DNA from: Nostocales cyanobacterium HT-58-2 | Lineage (GTDB): Bacteria; Cyanobacteriota; Cyanobacteriia; Cyanobacteriales; Nostocaceae | Assembly (NCBI GenBank): GCA_002163975.1 | Contig: CP019636.1 | Span: forward strand, 1,303,001-1,367,000 | Direction: 5' to 3' | Length of the DNA: 64,000 nt | Part shown: piece by piece, positions 36,800-47,213 of the stretch | Layout: the number at the start of each line of letters is the position of its first letter | Numbering within the stretch: position 1 is the first letter of the stretch | Program-made: the position numbers and the translations under genes | Notes under the pieces: generated by a model | Seen by the model: only the letters and a program-made list of their open reading frames with translations | Told to the model about the DNA's origin: nothing | The model's database searches: none

Positions 36800-38416
36800 A
36801 TGAGCTACTGTATAAATCCTACGTGTCCTAACCCGGAAAATTTGGCGTACAGCGAAAGGTGTCAGTCTTGTGGCTCACAACTGCTATTACGCGATCGCTA
36901 TCGGGTCATCAACGCTTTAGGTCAGGGTGGGTTCGGAGCAACGTTTTTAGCTCAAGACCGAGCTTTACCAGGAGAATCTAGTTGCGTCATCAAGCAATTA
37001 CGACCTTCAGGAACAGCACCACACGTTCTGCAAATGGCACGGGATCTCTTTGAGAGAGAAGCTGTAACCTTGGGTCGAATTGGTAGTCATCCACAAGTAC
37101 CCAGACTACTTAACTATTTTGAAGATTGTGAACAATTTTACTTAGTTCAAGAATACATTAATGGCATCACCTTACAACAAGAGGTCAAACGCAATGGAGT
37201 TTTCAGCGAAGCAGGAGTCAAGCAATTCTTAAGCGAGATTCTGCCATTGCTGCAATACATCCACGAGCGTAGAGTCATTCATCGCGACATTAAGCCTGCC
37301 AATATTATTCGCCGCGCTCAAGATGGTAGATTAGTCCTGATTGACTTTGGTGCCGTCAAAAACCAAGTTACTCAAATAACAAACCAATCCGAGCAAACCG
37401 CATTAACTGCATATGCTATTGGGACTCCTGGTTTTGCTCCTCCTGAACAAATGGCAATGCGTCCTGTCTTCGCTAGCGATATCTACGCTGTAGGAGTGAC
37501 TTGCATTTATCTACTTACTGGAAAATCGCCGAAAGATTTAGACTACAACCCGACAACGGGTGAAATGCTATGGAAGCGACTGATGCAAACAAGTGATCAC
37601 TTCACCGAAGTCTTGCGGAAAATGCTGGAAGTCTCTGTTCGTAATCGTTACCAATCAGCAAAGGAAGTCCTCAGAGCATTGGAGCTAGAACCTTATCTGG
37701 ATAGTTTGGCGCAAGGATTGTTGGTTAAATCTTCTGTTGCTAGCAAACAGAGAACTCACCAAAGTGGTGAAGAATCAAGTATTTTGTCCAGTAACTCTTG
37801 TACTAATTTCTCTGGACAAGGGGTTGCCCAGGTTGCCGCTGCTATTCGAGCAAGACGAGCCAAGACAGCAGAGACTCATGGCACATATGCAGTGGGAATA
37901 GAACCAAGCTCTGTGCCAGTAAAACCAACGGCTTTCGTAAGCAGTGATAGTAGTTCTAATAGTGATCAAAAGTCAAAAGCTCTACGTCAGCTGGATACTC
38001 AGGGTTTGTTAACAGCCTACTTGAAGGGGAGACGGGATTTTACCCTGTATAATTTGAGTATGCTCAATCTGCAAGGCGTGGATTTATCCGGAACAAATTT
38101 TCATTCCTCACAATTGCAGAAAACCAACCTTCAAGGAGCCAATCTTTACAATAGCGATTTTGGCAAAGCTAGTCTTAACCGAGCTAATCTCAAAGACGCT
38201 AATTTGAGTCACGCTTATCTGAGTTATGCCGATTTAGAAGGAGCAGATTTGCGGGGCGCAGATCTGACTTATGCTAATCTCAGCAATACCAATATCAGGG
38301 CAGCTAACCTTTGTGGAACTAATCTTACTGGTGCCAAAATTTCTGAAGAGCAGCTAGCACTAGCTAAGACGAACTGGCTGACTGTACGCCCCAATGGCAA
38401 ACGAGGCTTGTTGTGA
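36800..38416 (+). CDS. Ser/Thr protein kinase with zinc ribbon and pentapeptide repeats
   Basis: A 538-residue protein. Residues 1-25 hold CINPTCP and CQSCG, a four-Cys ribbon typical of cyanobacterial kinases. The kinase domain (about 32-300) has ALGQGGFGATFLA (P-loop), CVIKQL, HRDIKPANIIRR and DFGAVKNQ. A Ser/Thr-rich linker follows, then about 16 pentapeptide repeats (about 415-520; A(D/N)LxGA pattern) forming a right-handed beta-helix. It resembles SpkB of Synechocystis. It phosphorylates unknown targets; the helix is probably a protein-binding arm. Confidence 0.92.
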   Translation: MSYCINPTCPNPENLAYSERCQSCGSQLLLRDRYRVINALGQGGFGATFLAQDRALPGESSCVIKQLRPSGTAPHVLQMARDLFEREAVTLGRIGSHPQVPRLLNYFEDCEQFYLVQEYINGITLQQEVKRNGVFSEAGVKQFLSEILPLLQYIHERRVIHRDIKPANIIRRAQDGRLVLIDFGAVKNQVTQITNQSEQTALTAYAIGTPGFAPPEQMAMRPVFASDIYAVGVTCIYLLTGKSPKDLDYNPTTGEMLWKRLMQTSDHFTEVLRKMLEVSVRNRYQSAKEVLRALELEPYLDSLAQGLLVKSSVASKQRTHQSGEESSILSSNSCTNFSGQGVAQVAAAIRARRAKTAETHGTYAVGIEPSSVPVKPTAFVSSDSSSNSDQKSKALRQLDTQGLLTAYLKGRRDFTLYNLSMLNLQGVDLSGTNFHSSQLQKTNLQGANLYNSDFGKASLNRANLKDANLSHAYLSYADLEGADLRGADLTYANLSNTNIRAANLCGTNLTGAKISEEQLALAKTNWLTVRPNGKRGLL

Positions 38417-38441
38417 TTTCAGAGGCTTGTTCACTGAAAAT

Positions 38442-39662
38442 TTAACTCAGGCGCTGGCGAAGCCACAAAGCAAAGAGAGGCAGAGCAAGTCGGTAACCTT
38501 GTTCAGCACCGTAAATCAAGCCTTTGTGCTGCAATCCCGCGATTGCTCCTTGGAGAGAGCCCCCTCTGGACAGGTAATGCTTGTGAATGTAATCTCGACT
38601 TTGCGGCTTGTCGGTAGGGTCTAACGCCAAGGATTCTAAAAGATGCGTCTGATTGGCGGGAAGCAGCATGAGTAATGACTCAAAGACCATCGATAAGTCG
38701 GTTAGCAGTTCTTGGATTGCCTGCTGGACGTGCCAATCGCGAATGAGCCCGTCAGAAACTCGTACCGACTTTAAGCGTCGCACCAGTGCTGAAGCATCAC
38801 CTAAGTGCCCCTGCACCGCATTGACAAAGAGTTCCAGCGCTTGTGATCGCGGATCGAATGTCAGCCCTTCGGTATGCAAGTCCTCCTGAACCCAAGCGGC
38901 GACAACATCATTGGCTAAGGGAGCCAATTGCACGATTTCCAAATTATTGCCTGGTTCATCGGCATAAATGCTGATTTCTGCGATCGTGGCGATTAATACA
39001 TAACTTACCTGAGTCTGACGCTGAATCTCGTTCCTCAAAAATGTTTCCCACATTCCATTGCGATCCCAAGAACGGATGTGGGGGAAGCTTTGCAAAATTA
39101 GCACCATTCGTTCGCCCGAAGATTCCGCTAACTCTTGCAGAAGATGGAGTAATACCTCAAATGCTCTCCATTGTTGCTCTTGGCTCTCTGTCCGAACAGG
39201 TTTCAGTCGCTGTCTGCCACTTGCTTCGTCTTTCAGGACAAATAATCCACATGCCTTGCCTTCAATCCACTCTTGCATGAGCGATCGAGCGACTGCACTT
39301 TGAAATGTCTGGTCTATACTCTCGCACAGCAATTGTACAAAGCGCTGACCATCGGTCACTCGGATGCAGTCAACCTCCAAGATGTGAGTGCCAACTTCTT
39401 GAGCCGCCCGCCTCACCAGAGTCCGCCGTCCGCTTCCCGGCACTCCCACAATCAGTATGTCGCCGTCACGCGCTAAAACCTGCGTGATGCGTTGAAATTG
39501 AGCCTGCCGCCCGACGAATTCAAACGGTGCTGACAAATCTAAGAGATTCACGGGTATAACATTTTGATGTGGAGCTTGACTATCTCGCAAGCCGTTTACT
39601 ATGTCGGCGTGTGAGTCAGTGCTAAAGTTTAGCATGGCTCTGCCCTCAATCAATTCTTTCAT
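38442..39662 (-). CDS. AAA-like P-loop ATPase with C-terminal winged-helix region
   Basis: A 406-residue protein. The P-loop is GVPGSGRRTL (about 79), where Arg replaces the usual Lys. A Walker B-like strand is RMVLILQSFP. The sensor region ALIATIAEISIY and a lid with GHLGDASALVRRLKSV follow, as in ORC/STAND-type ATPases. The C-terminal ~90 residues (LLPANQTHLLESLA, HKGLIYGAEQGYRLALPLFALWLRQRL) look like a winged helix. Its role is unknown. It is divergent from the P-type ATPase gene, sharing a 160-bp promoter region. Confidence 0.7.
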   Translation of the reverse strand: MKELIEGRAMLNFSTDSHADIVNGLRDSQAPHQNVIPVNLLDLSAPFEFVGRQAQFQRITQVLARDGDILIVGVPGSGRRTLVRRAAQEVGTHILEVDCIRVTDGQRFVQLLCESIDQTFQSAVARSLMQEWIEGKACGLFVLKDEASGRQRLKPVRTESQEQQWRAFEVLLHLLQELAESSGERMVLILQSFPHIRSWDRNGMWETFLRNEIQRQTQVSYVLIATIAEISIYADEPGNNLEIVQLAPLANDVVAAWVQEDLHTEGLTFDPRSQALELFVNAVQGHLGDASALVRRLKSVRVSDGLIRDWHVQQAIQELLTDLSMVFESLLMLLPANQTHLLESLALDPTDKPQSRDYIHKHYLSRGGSLQGAIAGLQHKGLIYGAEQGYRLALPLFALWLRQRLS

Positions 39663-39821
39663 TTGAGTTAGAGCATTTTGAATTGCTTAGTGACTCGGCA
39701 AAGCGGTTTGATGTGGCATCAGTCTATGCTTTTTCTTGGCACTTTTCTATAGTGCTGCTATAGTCTGGCACTACTTTATCGTGTTATATATGTTTTGGCA
39801 CGGTTTAATAGGTATTTACTC

Positions 39822-42566
39822 ATGGTTCATCTGTCCACGACCGCACAGCGTCCTGTGCAGCCGACAGCTTGGCATGCTTTAGAAAGTGAGAAAGTTTTAG
39901 CCTTGCTCGATAGTGACCCAGAGCAGGGCTTAAGTAGCGCTGAGATCAAAGAGCGTACTGCGCGTTTTGGTCTTAATGAATTGACAGGTAAGAAAGGAAA
40001 ACCCTGGTGGGTTAAATTTCTCCTGCAATACAAACAGCCCCTGCTGATTGTCTTGGTGGGTGCTGGTTTTGTCAAATTCGTTACCGGGAGCTTTGTGAAT
40101 GCAGCAGTGATTTGGGGGGTAACCACCACCAACGCCATCATCGGATTTATCCAAGAATCGAAAGCCGAAAGTGCGATCGCAGCTTTATCCAAAGCCGTCA
40201 CCACCGAAGCAACAATTATCCGCAACGGGGAAAAATTACGACTTCCTTCCCGCGAGTTGGTACCGGGAGACTTGGTAATACTGAATTCTGGAGACAAAGT
40301 TCCCGCTGACTTGCGCTTGATTAAAGCTCGTAACCTGCAAGTGGATGAATCTGCCTTGACTGGGGAGTCGGTTGCAGTGGAAAAAGAGGTTGCACTGCTC
40401 AAACCCGAAACCTCGCTTGCCGAGCGCAAGAATATGGCGTATGCAGGCGGTTTCGTCACCTTCGGTCAGGGAATTGGTGTCGTCATTGCCACAGGAACTG
40501 AGACGGAGACGGGGAAAATCTCCCAGCTAATGGAACAACACACCAACCTGTCCACTCCCCTGACCCGCAAATTTGACAAATTCAGCCTTAATTGGTTGCG
40601 CGTGGTGCTGTTTTTAGCAGCACTGACGTTCGTGGTGGGGTTGAATAACAGACCGTTCCAAGACGCACTAGAAGCTGCAGTAGCCTTAATCGTCGGCTCG
40701 ATTCCCGAAGGCTTACCTGCCGTGATGACCATTACACTAGCGATCGGTGTTTCCCGCATGGCACGCCGTCACGCGATTATCCGTAAGTTGCCAGCAGTGG
40801 AAACCTTAGGCGGTGCAACAGTCATCTGTTCGGATAAAACGGGGACGCTGACTGAAAACCAGATGACGGTGCAAGCCATTTTTGCCGGAGGGCATCAGTA
40901 TGCTGTTACGGGTATCGGGTATAGTCCTGAAGGTCAAATCCTCCAAGACGAGCGCCTCGTTAACTTAGACAAAGCCTCAGCCTTGCGGCAATGCATCCGG
41001 GCTGGGATGTTGTGCAATGACTCTCACCTCGAAATCAAGAACGGTCGATGGATGGTTATGGGCGATCCCACGGAAGGAGCGTTAATTGCTGCTGCCAAGA
41101 AAGCGGGGTTCCTTCAGAACGAGTTGCAACAGGAAAGACCCAGGCTAGATTCTATCCCGTTTGAATCCGATTATCAGTACATGGCAACACTGCACCAAAC
41201 GCCAAGGGGTAAGACGATTTATGTCAAGGGGTCGGCGGAGGCAATTCTCAAGCGTTGCACTTGGATGCTTAATGATGGGGGAGCAATCAAGCCTCTGGAT
41301 TGCCTGGAAACTTTGCGTGAAACAACAATTGAGCGCGAAGTCAATATTATGGCGCGGCAAGGGTTGCGGGTGTTAGCGTTTGCCAAAAAGTTTGTACCTG
41401 ACAACCAAGAAACTGTGGATCATGCTGACATCGAATCGGGTCTAATTTTCCTGGGGTTGCAGGGGATGATTGACCCACCTCGCGAGAGTGCAACCAAGGC
41501 AGTGCAAGCCTGTCAGCAAGCGGGGATTCAGGTCAAAATGATTACGGGCGATCATGCAATTACGGCACAAGCGATCGCTCGTCGGATGGGAATCAATAAA
41601 AATGGGGCAGTGCTGGCATTCAGCGGGGCTGAACTCGCCCATATGGATAAGGAAGAACTCGCCAATGTCGTAGAAGATGGCGTGGTATTTGCCCGTGTCG
41701 CACCGGAACAGAAGCTGCGGCTTGTGGAAGCATTGCAATCGAAAGGTGAGATTGTCGCGATGACGGGGGATGGAGTGAATGATGCCCCTGCCCTCAAACA
41801 AGCGGATATCGGGATTGCGATGGGGCAAGCTGGCACTGAAGTTGCCAAAGAAGCAGCGGATATGCTGCTCACTGATGATAACTTTGCCTCGATTGAAGCA
41901 GCGGTTGAGGAAGGACGCGCCGTTTATAAAAATCTCATCAAAGCCATCTGCTTCATTCTCCCAGTTAATGGTGGGGAATCGATGACGGTTTTGCTGAGTA
42001 CGCTTTTAGGCATGGAATTGCCGATTCTGTCGCTACAAATTCTCTGGCTGAATATGCTCAACTCCATCACCATGACCGTGCCACTGGCGTTTGAACCGAA
42101 AGCTGCGGGAGTGATGAAACAGCCACCCCGCGACCCCAAAGAGCCTATCCTCTCCCGCAGTCGCGTCGGACGTATTTTGGCAATCTCCCTGTTTAACTGG
42201 ATTGTAATTTTTAGCGTCTTTGAAACAGTTCGCCGCTCTACAGGAAATATCGATTTAGCCCGAACGATGGCAATCAATTCCTTAATTGCGGGACGCATCT
42301 TTTATCTGTTGAGCATTAGTCAACTGATACCCAATCTCATTGCCAAAATGGATGGTACGCTGGAAGAAAATGTTGATATTCCAGCGATTGGATTGGGAAT
42401 TGTTGGGGCAATTATCTTGCAAATCATCTTTGCCCATGTGCCGCTCATTAATGACATTTTCTACACTGCACCGCTCACATTTAACCAGTGGCTGACTTGT
42501 TTGGTAGTAGGTTCGCCGATGATTCTCTGGGCAGCGATTGTCAATCGCTTTGATCCACCTAACTAA
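39822..42566 (+). CDS. P-type cation-transporting ATPase (IIA-like)
   Basis: About 914 residues from the ATG at 39822 (a TTG at 39795 is in frame). It has the N-terminal cation ATPase domain, DESALTGES (actuator), [13 protein letters not shown] (phosphorylated Asp), KGSAEAIL (nucleotide site) and [13 protein letters not shown] (hinge), with ten membrane helices. Membrane motif M4 is [10 protein letters not shown], as in Ca2+ pumps. M6 reads [19 protein letters not shown] and lacks the usual NLVTDGLPA, so the ion may be Ca2+, Na+ or another cation. It resembles Synechocystis Pma1. Confidence 0.92.
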   Translation: MVHLSTTAQRPVQPTAWHALESEKVLALLDSDPEQGLSSAEIKERTARFGLNELTGKKGKPWWVKFLLQYKQPLLIVLVGAGFVKFVTGSFVNAAVIWGVTTTNAIIGFIQESKAESAIAALSKAVTTEATIIRNGEKLRLPSRELVPGDLVILNSGDKVPADLRLIKARNLQVDESALTGESVAVEKEVALLKPETSLAERKNMAYAGGFVTFGQGIGVVIATGTETETGKISQLMEQHTNLSTPLTRKFDKFSLNWLRVVLFLAALTFVVGLNNRPFQDALEAAVALIVGSIPEGLPAVMTITLAIGVSRMARRHAIIRKLPAVETLGGATVICSDKTGTLTENQMTVQAIFAGGHQYAVTGIGYSPEGQILQDERLVNLDKASALRQCIRAGMLCNDSHLEIKNGRWMVMGDPTEGALIAAAKKAGFLQNELQQERPRLDSIPFESDYQYMATLHQTPRGKTIYVKGSAEAILKRCTWMLNDGGAIKPLDCLETLRETTIEREVNIMARQGLRVLAFAKKFVPDNQETVDHADIESGLIFLGLQGMIDPPRESATKAVQACQQAGIQVKMITGDHAITAQAIARRMGINKNGAVLAFSGAELAHMDKEELANVVEDGVVFARVAPEQKLRLVEALQSKGEIVAMTGDGVNDAPALKQADIGIAMGQAGTEVAKEAADMLLTDDNFASIEAAVEEGRAVYKNLIKAICFILPVNGGESMTVLLSTLLGMELPILSLQILWLNMLNSITMTVPLAFEPKAAGVMKQPPRDPKEPILSRSRVGRILAISLFNWIVIFSVFETVRRSTGNIDLARTMAINSLIAGRIFYLLSISQLIPNLIAKMDGTLEENVDIPAIGLGIVGAIILQIIFAHVPLINDIFYTAPLTFNQWLTCLVVGSPMILWAAIVNRFDPPN

Positions 42567-42635
42567 GACACAGAAACAGACAAATTTTAGAGACATTTTG
42601 TGAGAGATGGAAGGTTAGGGAATTTACCCTTCAGG

Positions 42636-42685
42636 TTCCCCTAGCGATTTTCGTTAGCCGTAGCAACGAAGGTCGCTAAGGGGAA
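42636..42685. repeat. Large palindrome between P-type ATPase and recA
   Basis: Outer arms TTCCCCTAGCGA and TCGCTAAGGGGAA (one bulge) enclose inner arms TTCGTT and AACGAA. It lies between convergent genes. It may act as a transcription barrier but has no T-run. Confidence 0.7.
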
Positions 42686-42850
42686 TGCGGTAAGCTCTGA
42701 GGACAGGCTACGCCGACACTTGGCTTTTGGGCTCCTGATAGAGAAAACGGCTTCCCTAACCTCACTGGAAATGACGCGGGAAATGAGATGTAGGTTTTTC
42801 CAGTTTGAGAAGTGAGGTTATTTCGTCGCCAAGCAACTGCAATGCTAGTG

Positions 42851-43930
42851 TTACTCTTCTAGCTCTAACTCTTCTTCATCTTCGTCATCTTCACTTGTCT
42901 TGCTAACGGAGTTAGCAGAAACAACAGCCCCCATATCTAGTTTTTCACGTACCTGCTGCTTAATTTTTTCAGTAAATTCGGGCTTTTCTTCTAGGTACTT
43001 GATGGCATTGTCTCGACCTTGAGAGATGTTTTCGCCGTTATAGCTGTACCAAGCACCCTTGCGGACAAGGATACCAGTTTCTTCTGCCAAATCGACAAGA
43101 CAACCCAAAGTAGAAATACCTTTACCAAAGATAATGTCAAATTCCGCAACTCTAAAAGGTGGTGCAACTTTATTTTTTGCAACTTTGACTTTGACGCGGT
43201 TACCAAATTCCTCTGAACCTTTTTTCAAGGTTTGAATCCGACGAATATCCAGGCGTACTGAAGCATAATATTTCAGTGCGTTACCACCAGTTGTTGTTTC
43301 TGGATTACCGTAGCTAACACCAATTTTTTGGCGCAGTTGGTTAAGAAAGATAACTGTACAACCAGATTTCCCAATATTACCAGTAATTTTACGTAGGGCT
43401 TGACTCATCAATCTTGCTTGAAGACCAACATGAGCATCTCCCATCTCGCCTTCAATTTCAGCCCGGGGAACAAGTGCTGCTACAGAGTCAATAACAACAA
43501 TATCAACCGCAGCAGAACGGACAAGTTGATCAACAATTTCTAAAGCTGTTTCCCCAGTATCAGGTTGGGAGATGAACAAATTTAAAGTGTCAACACCCAA
43601 CGACCCAGCGTAAGCGGGGTCAAGAGCGTGTTCTGCATCAACATAGGCAGCAATCCCGCCGTTTTTCTGCACTTCGGCGACTGCGTGCAGTGCTAATGTG
43701 GTTTTACCGGAACTTTCTGGACCATAAATTTCAATCACTCGCCCCTTGGGTAAACCGCCACCTAGAGCTAGATCCAGGGTTAGCGCCCCACTGGAAATCG
43801 TCTCTACCTGCATCCGGGTGGCATCACCCAAGCGCATGATTGTTCCTTTGCCAAAGTTACGCTCAATTTGGTTGAGTACCATATTGAGCGCTTTCTGCTT
43901 ACCTGCAGTATCAGTGGTGTTAACAGCCAT
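42851..43930 (-). CDS. recA: Recombinase RecA
   Basis: A 359-residue RecA. Walker A is GPESSGKTT, the second ATP motif is [10 protein letters not shown], loop 2 is [23 protein letters not shown], and the C-terminus is very acidic ([12 protein letters not shown]). It forms filaments on single-stranded DNA for strand exchange and triggers LexA self-cleavage in many bacteria. It is monocistronic. Two tandem LexA-like boxes lie 78-106 bp upstream. Confidence 0.98.
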   Translation of the reverse strand: MAVNTTDTAGKQKALNMVLNQIERNFGKGTIMRLGDATRMQVETISSGALTLDLALGGGLPKGRVIEIYGPESSGKTTLALHAVAEVQKNGGIAAYVDAEHALDPAYAGSLGVDTLNLFISQPDTGETALEIVDQLVRSAAVDIVVIDSVAALVPRAEIEGEMGDAHVGLQARLMSQALRKITGNIGKSGCTVIFLNQLRQKIGVSYGNPETTTGGNALKYYASVRLDIRRIQTLKKGSEEFGNRVKVKVAKNKVAPPFRVAEFDIIFGKGISTLGCLVDLAEETGILVRKGAWYSYNGENISQGRDNAIKYLEEKPEFTEKIKQQVREKLDMGAVVSANSVSKTSEDDEDEEELELEE

Positions 43931-44007
43931 TGGGTGCCTCTATCTAATCTCTATCTATATTTATGGATGTTTAAGGATTTCGGGTGTGTGGGTCTAGAAG
44001 TGTGACT

Positions 44008-44036
44008 AGAACATATATACTAAGAACATATATACT
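44008..44036 (-). promoter_or_regulatory. Tandem LexA-like boxes upstream of recA
   Basis: AGAACATATATACT occurs at 44008-44021 and again at 44023-44036 (15-bp period). Read on the recA strand each is AGTATATATGTTCT, one mismatch from the cyanobacterial LexA consensus RGTACNNNDGTWCB. Binding is inferred; the exact tandem repeat is seen directly. Confidence 0.55.
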
Positions 44037-44136
44037 AATTTATTTAAACACACTTTGCTAGTTTAGAACTTCTTCAAGAGGGAAGCGTGACAATATCCTA
44101 ACGCAATAGCCGTCCAGTTTGAGTAAGTAGAAACAA

Positions 44137-45558
44137 CTATGTAGCAAATTGTTTACCAACAGTCGTTGCACGCTTTGCCATAGGCGTTGCAACCATCTGC
44201 ATTCCTGCTGGTGGTGCCAAGGTGAGACCACGGCGCACAGGACGCACAGGACGCTTGTTGACCAACGAGACTTGAAAGCGCGATAGAATTGTCGCCAATA
44301 CCAGTTTCATTTCATACTGGGCAAACGCCAACCCGATACAGCGACGATTTCCGCCACCAAAGGGCAAATACTCATACGGGGAGAATTGCCTTTCCAAAAA
44401 GCGTTCTGGTCTAAACTGCTTTGATTGTGGATAAGTTTCTTCCCGATGATGTGCTAGGTAGATGCTGGGAAGAATGACTGTCCCTTGTGGAAGCGTGTAA
44501 CCTTGAATTTCGATTGGCGATCGCACAATTCGAGGGAACGCATTCATGGCAATAGGGTAAATCCGCAGTGTTTCTTGGCAAATCGCTGTTAGGTAAGGTA
44601 ACTTAGCAATAGTATTTAGATCAGGCTTGTCACCAAGGGTATCTAGTTCCTTGAGCAGCTTGTCGCGCACTTGTGGTAAAAAATCAATCCAGTAAAAAGC
44701 CCAAGTTAGCGCCGAAGCAGTGGTTTCATGTCCTGCTACCATCAGCGTCATGAGTTCATCGCGTAACTCTTCATCACTCATTGGTTGACCGTCGTCATAG
44801 CGAGCAGACATGAGCAAACTGAGGATATCTTGTCGATTTTGCCCAGATTCTGTGCGACGTTCCTGAATCAGTTCATAAATGATTTCATCTACTTGTTGTC
44901 GCAAGCGTAGCACCCGACCCCAAGGACTCCACGCGCCTAAATCTTTTTGCATAAATCCAAAAAATAAGCCGACAGACATGAAGGAGGAAGTTGTGGAGTC
45001 CATCAATGCACTCAACAATTGTCGAATTTTCTCTAAACGGGGTCCTTCATCTAAGCCAAACACCACGCGCAAGATGACGCGTAAGGTAATTTCTTGCATC
45101 GACGCACGAATATTAAACGATTGACCCATCTTCCACTCGTCGCCGACTTGCTGTGTAATTTCGCGGATAGTCTCGCCGTAAGCCCGCATACGTAGACCCT
45201 TTGGGTCTTGTCGTGAGACATCGCCATGAAAGGGTGGAGTTAATAGTTGACGTTGGCTTTGGTGGCGATCGCCATCTAGTAGAAGCAGGGAGTTAGAACC
45301 TAGCAAAAATCGTAAATCTTGATTTCCTCTTCCAGCATCTAACAAACCAGAATCAGCAGTAAAAATTTGTTGCAGCGCTTGGGGATGACTGAAATAAACC
45401 AAAGGAGAATCATTGCGACCCCAAAGGGTGAAGGTATCACCGTATTTCTTGGCAAAACCTTCTACATATTCCACCGGCTGAAAAATAAATTTCAGCCGTC
45501 TCAAGAAAACAGGCATTTTGGGTCCATTAGGCAGATTATTAGTTACTCTCATAAACAC
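44137..45558 (-). CDS. Cytochrome P450 (CYP110-like)
   Basis: A 473-residue soluble P450. The I-helix is MVAGHETTASALTW, the K-helix ETLRIYP (ExxR) and the heme ligand loop is FGGGNRRCIGLAFAQYE with its Cys. The N-terminal LPNGPKMPVFLRRLKFIFQP and YGDTFTLWGRN fit the CYP110 family, common in filamentous cyanobacteria and linked to fatty-acid or hydrocarbon hydroxylation. The substrate here is unknown. ATG 45558 or 45552 may be the start. No ferredoxin gene is adjacent. Confidence 0.92.
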   Translation of the reverse strand: MFMRVTNNLPNGPKMPVFLRRLKFIFQPVEYVEGFAKKYGDTFTLWGRNDSPLVYFSHPQALQQIFTADSGLLDAGRGNQDLRFLLGSNSLLLLDGDRHQSQRQLLTPPFHGDVSRQDPKGLRMRAYGETIREITQQVGDEWKMGQSFNIRASMQEITLRVILRVVFGLDEGPRLEKIRQLLSALMDSTTSSFMSVGLFFGFMQKDLGAWSPWGRVLRLRQQVDEIIYELIQERRTESGQNRQDILSLLMSARYDDGQPMSDEELRDELMTLMVAGHETTASALTWAFYWIDFLPQVRDKLLKELDTLGDKPDLNTIAKLPYLTAICQETLRIYPIAMNAFPRIVRSPIEIQGYTLPQGTVILPSIYLAHHREETYPQSKQFRPERFLERQFSPYEYLPFGGGNRRCIGLAFAQYEMKLVLATILSRFQVSLVNKRPVRPVRRGLTLAPPAGMQMVATPMAKRATTVGKQFAT

Positions 45559-45668
45559 TTGTGGCGTTGAGTGCTGATCGCTTCTATTGTGAACTTTTTT
45601 AGGAAGGGGTGTGAGGGTTTGCCCGTTGTTTTAAAGTAGCGTCTGCGCAAGGAGAAGCAACTGGCGTT

Positions 45669-45784
45669 GTCACGGGGTCCTACACGTGAAAAATAAGCCG
45701 GACCTTGTTTTATTGATCTGTCTACCCCATCGATTAATCGAGGGGCTTGAAGGTCCGGCTTATTTTTAGGGGACAATGCGTCAG
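45669..45784 (+). repeat. Conserved-flank / variable-stem element, copy A
   Basis: Left flank GTCACGGGGTCCTACAC, then 18-bp arm AAAAATAAGCCGGACCTT (45689-45706), a 43-nt loop, the perfectly complementary arm (45750-45767) and right flank AGGGGACAATGCGTCAG. Copy B (50463-50578) has the same flanks, arm length and loop length but another arm sequence. A genome repeat (45632-45668) precedes it. It lies between the P450 and ParA genes. Confidence 0.9.
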
Positions 45785-45875
45785 GGTGTAAAAATATTCT
45801 CCTATTTTCTTATTCCCCATTCCCCATTGCCCTCTCAAGAGGTATATTCTGTGAAAGCAGCATCGGAAGCAATCA

Positions 45876-46508
45876 GTGCCAAAAATCATCGCTATCCTCA
45901 ACGGTAAGGGAGGAGTTGGTAAAACAACAACCGCAGTCAATCTGGCTGCAACCTTTGCACAAGAAAAAAAGGTTCTTTTAATCGATGCAGATATTCAGGG
46001 TTCTGCCAGTTGGTGGTTTGGGCGCAGTCAGAATAGCATGGGTTTTGATTTATCACAGTCAACTGACCCCAAACTTTTAGGTCATTTACAAAGAATAACA
46101 GGTTACGATTTAGTAGTAGTGGATACGCCTCCGGCGCTGCGCTCTGAAGCATTGGCGGCAGTAGTTGCTGTAGCAGATTATCTAGTTTTGCCCACACCAT
46201 GTGCACCAATGGATTTGACTGTCCTTATCGAGACAGTTCAACAAGCAGTCATTCCCAAGGGAAAGCCCCATCGGGTATTGCTGACTAAGGTGGATACGCG
46301 GAGTTTAGGGGAAGTGCTGGAAGCTCAAAACACTCTTATGCAGATGGGAATTCCTGCTTGTAAAGCCTTCATCCGCGCCTACAAAGCGCATGAACGAGCT
46401 GCACTTGAGGGTGTACCAATTACCCAGTGGAGAGGAAAGAACGCACGGGAGGCGGAGTCAGACTACCGCCGCGTAGCTGAAGAACTAAAGCGTGATTGGA
46501 GGGAATAA
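45876..46508 (+). CDS. ParA-type ATPase, McdA-like candidate
   Basis: A 210-residue protein starting at GTG 45876. The deviant Walker A is [15 protein letters not shown] with the signature Lys; switch regions are [14 protein letters not shown] and VVVDTPPA. ParA ATPases position plasmids, chromosomes or protein cargo by forming gradients on the nucleoid. Its stop overlaps the next start (TAATG), so the two are coupled. The small coiled-coil partner suggests a carboxysome-positioning type 2 McdA; a chromosome-partition role is the alternative. No parS site or ParB is seen. Confidence 0.85.
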   Translation: MPKIIAILNGKGGVGKTTTAVNLAATFAQEKKVLLIDADIQGSASWWFGRSQNSMGFDLSQSTDPKLLGHLQRITGYDLVVVDTPPALRSEALAAVVAVADYLVLPTPCAPMDLTVLIETVQQAVIPKGKPHRVLLTKVDTRSLGEVLEAQNTLMQMGIPACKAFIRAYKAHERAALEGVPITQWRGKNAREAESDYRRVAEELKRDWRE

Positions 46509-47185
46509 TGGCTAAAAAACGTCTTTCTGACTTATTACAAGAAGAAGCACAAAAATTTTCACCATCAGAAGATGAAACGACTATCGATGTCGTTGCAATC
46601 TCTGATGATAATCCCTCCATCTCCTCCGATAATGAGACAGGGAAACAAGAGGATTCTGCTCAACCAGAGGAGGAGCAAAAACAAGCAGTCGAGTCAACAA
46701 CTTCTAGACGGACAAACCCAACAAAAGCTGAGTTAGAAGCAACTGTCAAAGAGTTGAAAGAAGCTTTAGAAAAAGCGCAGCAAAAAGAATCTTCTCTGAT
46801 TAATGAGTTGAAAGATACTTTGGAAAAAGCACAACGACAAGAAGCTTCTCTTGTCAAAGAATTGAAAGAAACTTTAGAAAAAGCACAACGACAAGAAGCT
46901 TCTCTTCAGCAAGAAGTTGCTGATTTACAATCAGAGCTATCTAAGCAAAAAAAATTAGCAGTCAAGCTGAAGACAGAACTAGATGATGCAAAACAGGCAG
47001 CAATTCAACTCGCAGAAGCTAATTCACAACTGACAGAAACAATTAGTACATTACAACAGCCCAAACAAAATACTCAATCACCAAAAAGCTATCAGAAAAA
47101 ATCTTACCGATTACCAGAATACCAACCTGTAAAGAAGCCTGAAGAATCAGTTGACAATTCTGGTCCGATGTGGTTACTTGACTAG
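46508..47185 (+). CDS. Coiled-coil partner of ParA, McdB-like candidate
   Basis: A 225-residue protein from ATG 46508, with GGAGGGA just before it. The N-terminus is charged ([20 protein letters not shown]), followed by an acidic disordered part. Residues about 80-190 form a coiled coil with three near-identical 18-residue repeats (ELKETLEKAQRQEASL). The C-terminus is basic, then SGPMWLLD with a single Trp. Adapter McdB proteins share a disordered N-terminus, central Gln-rich coiled coil and an invariant C-terminal Trp. This is an inference from layout, not from a clear motif. Confidence 0.65.
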   Translation: MAKKRLSDLLQEEAQKFSPSEDETTIDVVAISDDNPSISSDNETGKQEDSAQPEEEQKQAVESTTSRRTNPTKAELEATVKELKEALEKAQQKESSLINELKDTLEKAQRQEASLVKELKETLEKAQRQEASLQQEVADLQSELSKQKKLAVKLKTELDDAKQAAIQLAEANSQLTETISTLQQPKQNTQSPKSYQKKSYRLPEYQPVKKPEESVDNSGPMWLLD

Positions 47186-47213
47186 AACCAGTTAATCAGT
47201 CAGGTAAACATTC

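Noticed and set aside
42636..42685. Palindrome as a rho-independent terminator for recA or the P-type ATPase
   Set aside because: No T-run on either side, so it is listed as a repeat only.
45549..45776. 75-codon frame in the repeat region
   Set aside because: It is a translation of the interspersed repeats (FSLRRRYF recurs opposite 32300), not a gene.
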